This document shows positions 63,775 through 64,000 of a stretch of 64,000 nt of DNA, piece by piece. Every line of letters begins with the position of its first letter. The stretch's first letter is position 1. Source of the stretch: Dipetalonema caudispina (Eukaryota > Nematoda > Chromadorea > Rhabditida > Onchocercidae); contig JABVXV010000153.1 of the NCBI GenBank assembly GCA_013365325.1, positions 62,001 through 126,000 on the forward strand. Reading direction: 5' to 3'. A program made the translations under genes and the position numbers. Below the pieces are notes generated by a model. The model had not been told where the DNA came from. It was given only the letters and a program-made list of their open reading frames with translations, and searched no databases.

Positions 63775-64000
63775 CTGTAAATTAAATAATTAATTTTCTT
63801 ACTTGAAATAATAATACTCTTCTCTCTATGTACTTAAACTTGCTTAAAATTGAAGTAATTGAATTATCAGAAAATTTGCAGCATATCTGTAATTTATGAA
63901 GTTCATTAATTTCTAAATTTGCAATTAAAAAATTTTAGGTATTTAGGCAAGGAAATTTAACATTAAGGAAACAAACATTCATGGAATCACCAATAATAGC
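63775..64000 (-). other. RIM intron running off the right edge
   Basis: TTTACAG ends just before the exon at 63774. The sequence to 64000 is AT-rich with no clear further exon, so the upstream exons lie outside the window. Confidence 0.6.

Overview
This is nuclear DNA from a nematode, strongly AT-rich, with intron-bearing genes and GT-AG introns. Several genes have a 3' splice-like TTTCAG or TTTTAG a few bases before the start codon, as expected for spliced-leader trans-splicing. The gene set (a pks-1-type giant polyketide/peptide synthase, UNC-10/RIM, SEC-16, SECp43) fits Nematoda. The base composition and intron sizes would suit a clade III (filarial-like) parasite, but the species cannot be fixed from the sequence alone.

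Layout. (1) 1-4.6 kb: first exon of a small secreted Cys-rich protein on the minus strand at the left edge, then about 4.3 kb with no convincing gene but two diverged tandem repeats. (2) 4.7-27.1 kb, plus strand: a hybrid polyketide synthase / nonribosomal peptide synthetase of about 7,190 residues. Its first coding exon is one uninterrupted reading frame of 21,033 nt; only the C-terminal thioesterase is cut by introns. Domain order by eye: AT-like, DH-like, KS1, AT-like, DH-like, ACP, KR, ACP, AT, DH, KS2, AT-like, KR, ACP, KS3, AT, KR, PCP, C, A, PCP, TE. It resembles the PKS-1 half of the C. elegans nemamide assembly line (PKS-1 plus NRPS-1). No NRPS-1-like partner lies in this window. (3) 27.6-30.1 kb, minus: a complete seven-exon two-RRM protein of the SECp43/TRNAU1AP family. 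(4) 33.1-45.4 kb, minus: a large many-exon SEC16 homologue of the ER exit site/COPII pathway. (5) 46.6-48.4 kb, plus: a three-exon gene for a 164-residue acidic protein that I do not recognise. (6) 50.0-63.8 kb, minus: 22 exons of UNC-10/RIM (PDZ, C2A, C2B), the presynaptic active-zone scaffold; its N-terminal zinc-finger exons lie beyond the right edge.

Only the synthase is biosynthetic. Its neighbours are ordinary cell-biology genes, so this is not a metabolic cluster. The main novelty is the synthase itself: a giant intronless exon inside an intron-rich neighbourhood, an unusual AT-DH-KS domain order that occurs twice, several acyltransferase remnants without their active serine, and a thioesterase whose exon structure leaves one frame question open. 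Exon boundaries below were worked out by hand from splice signals and codon phase.
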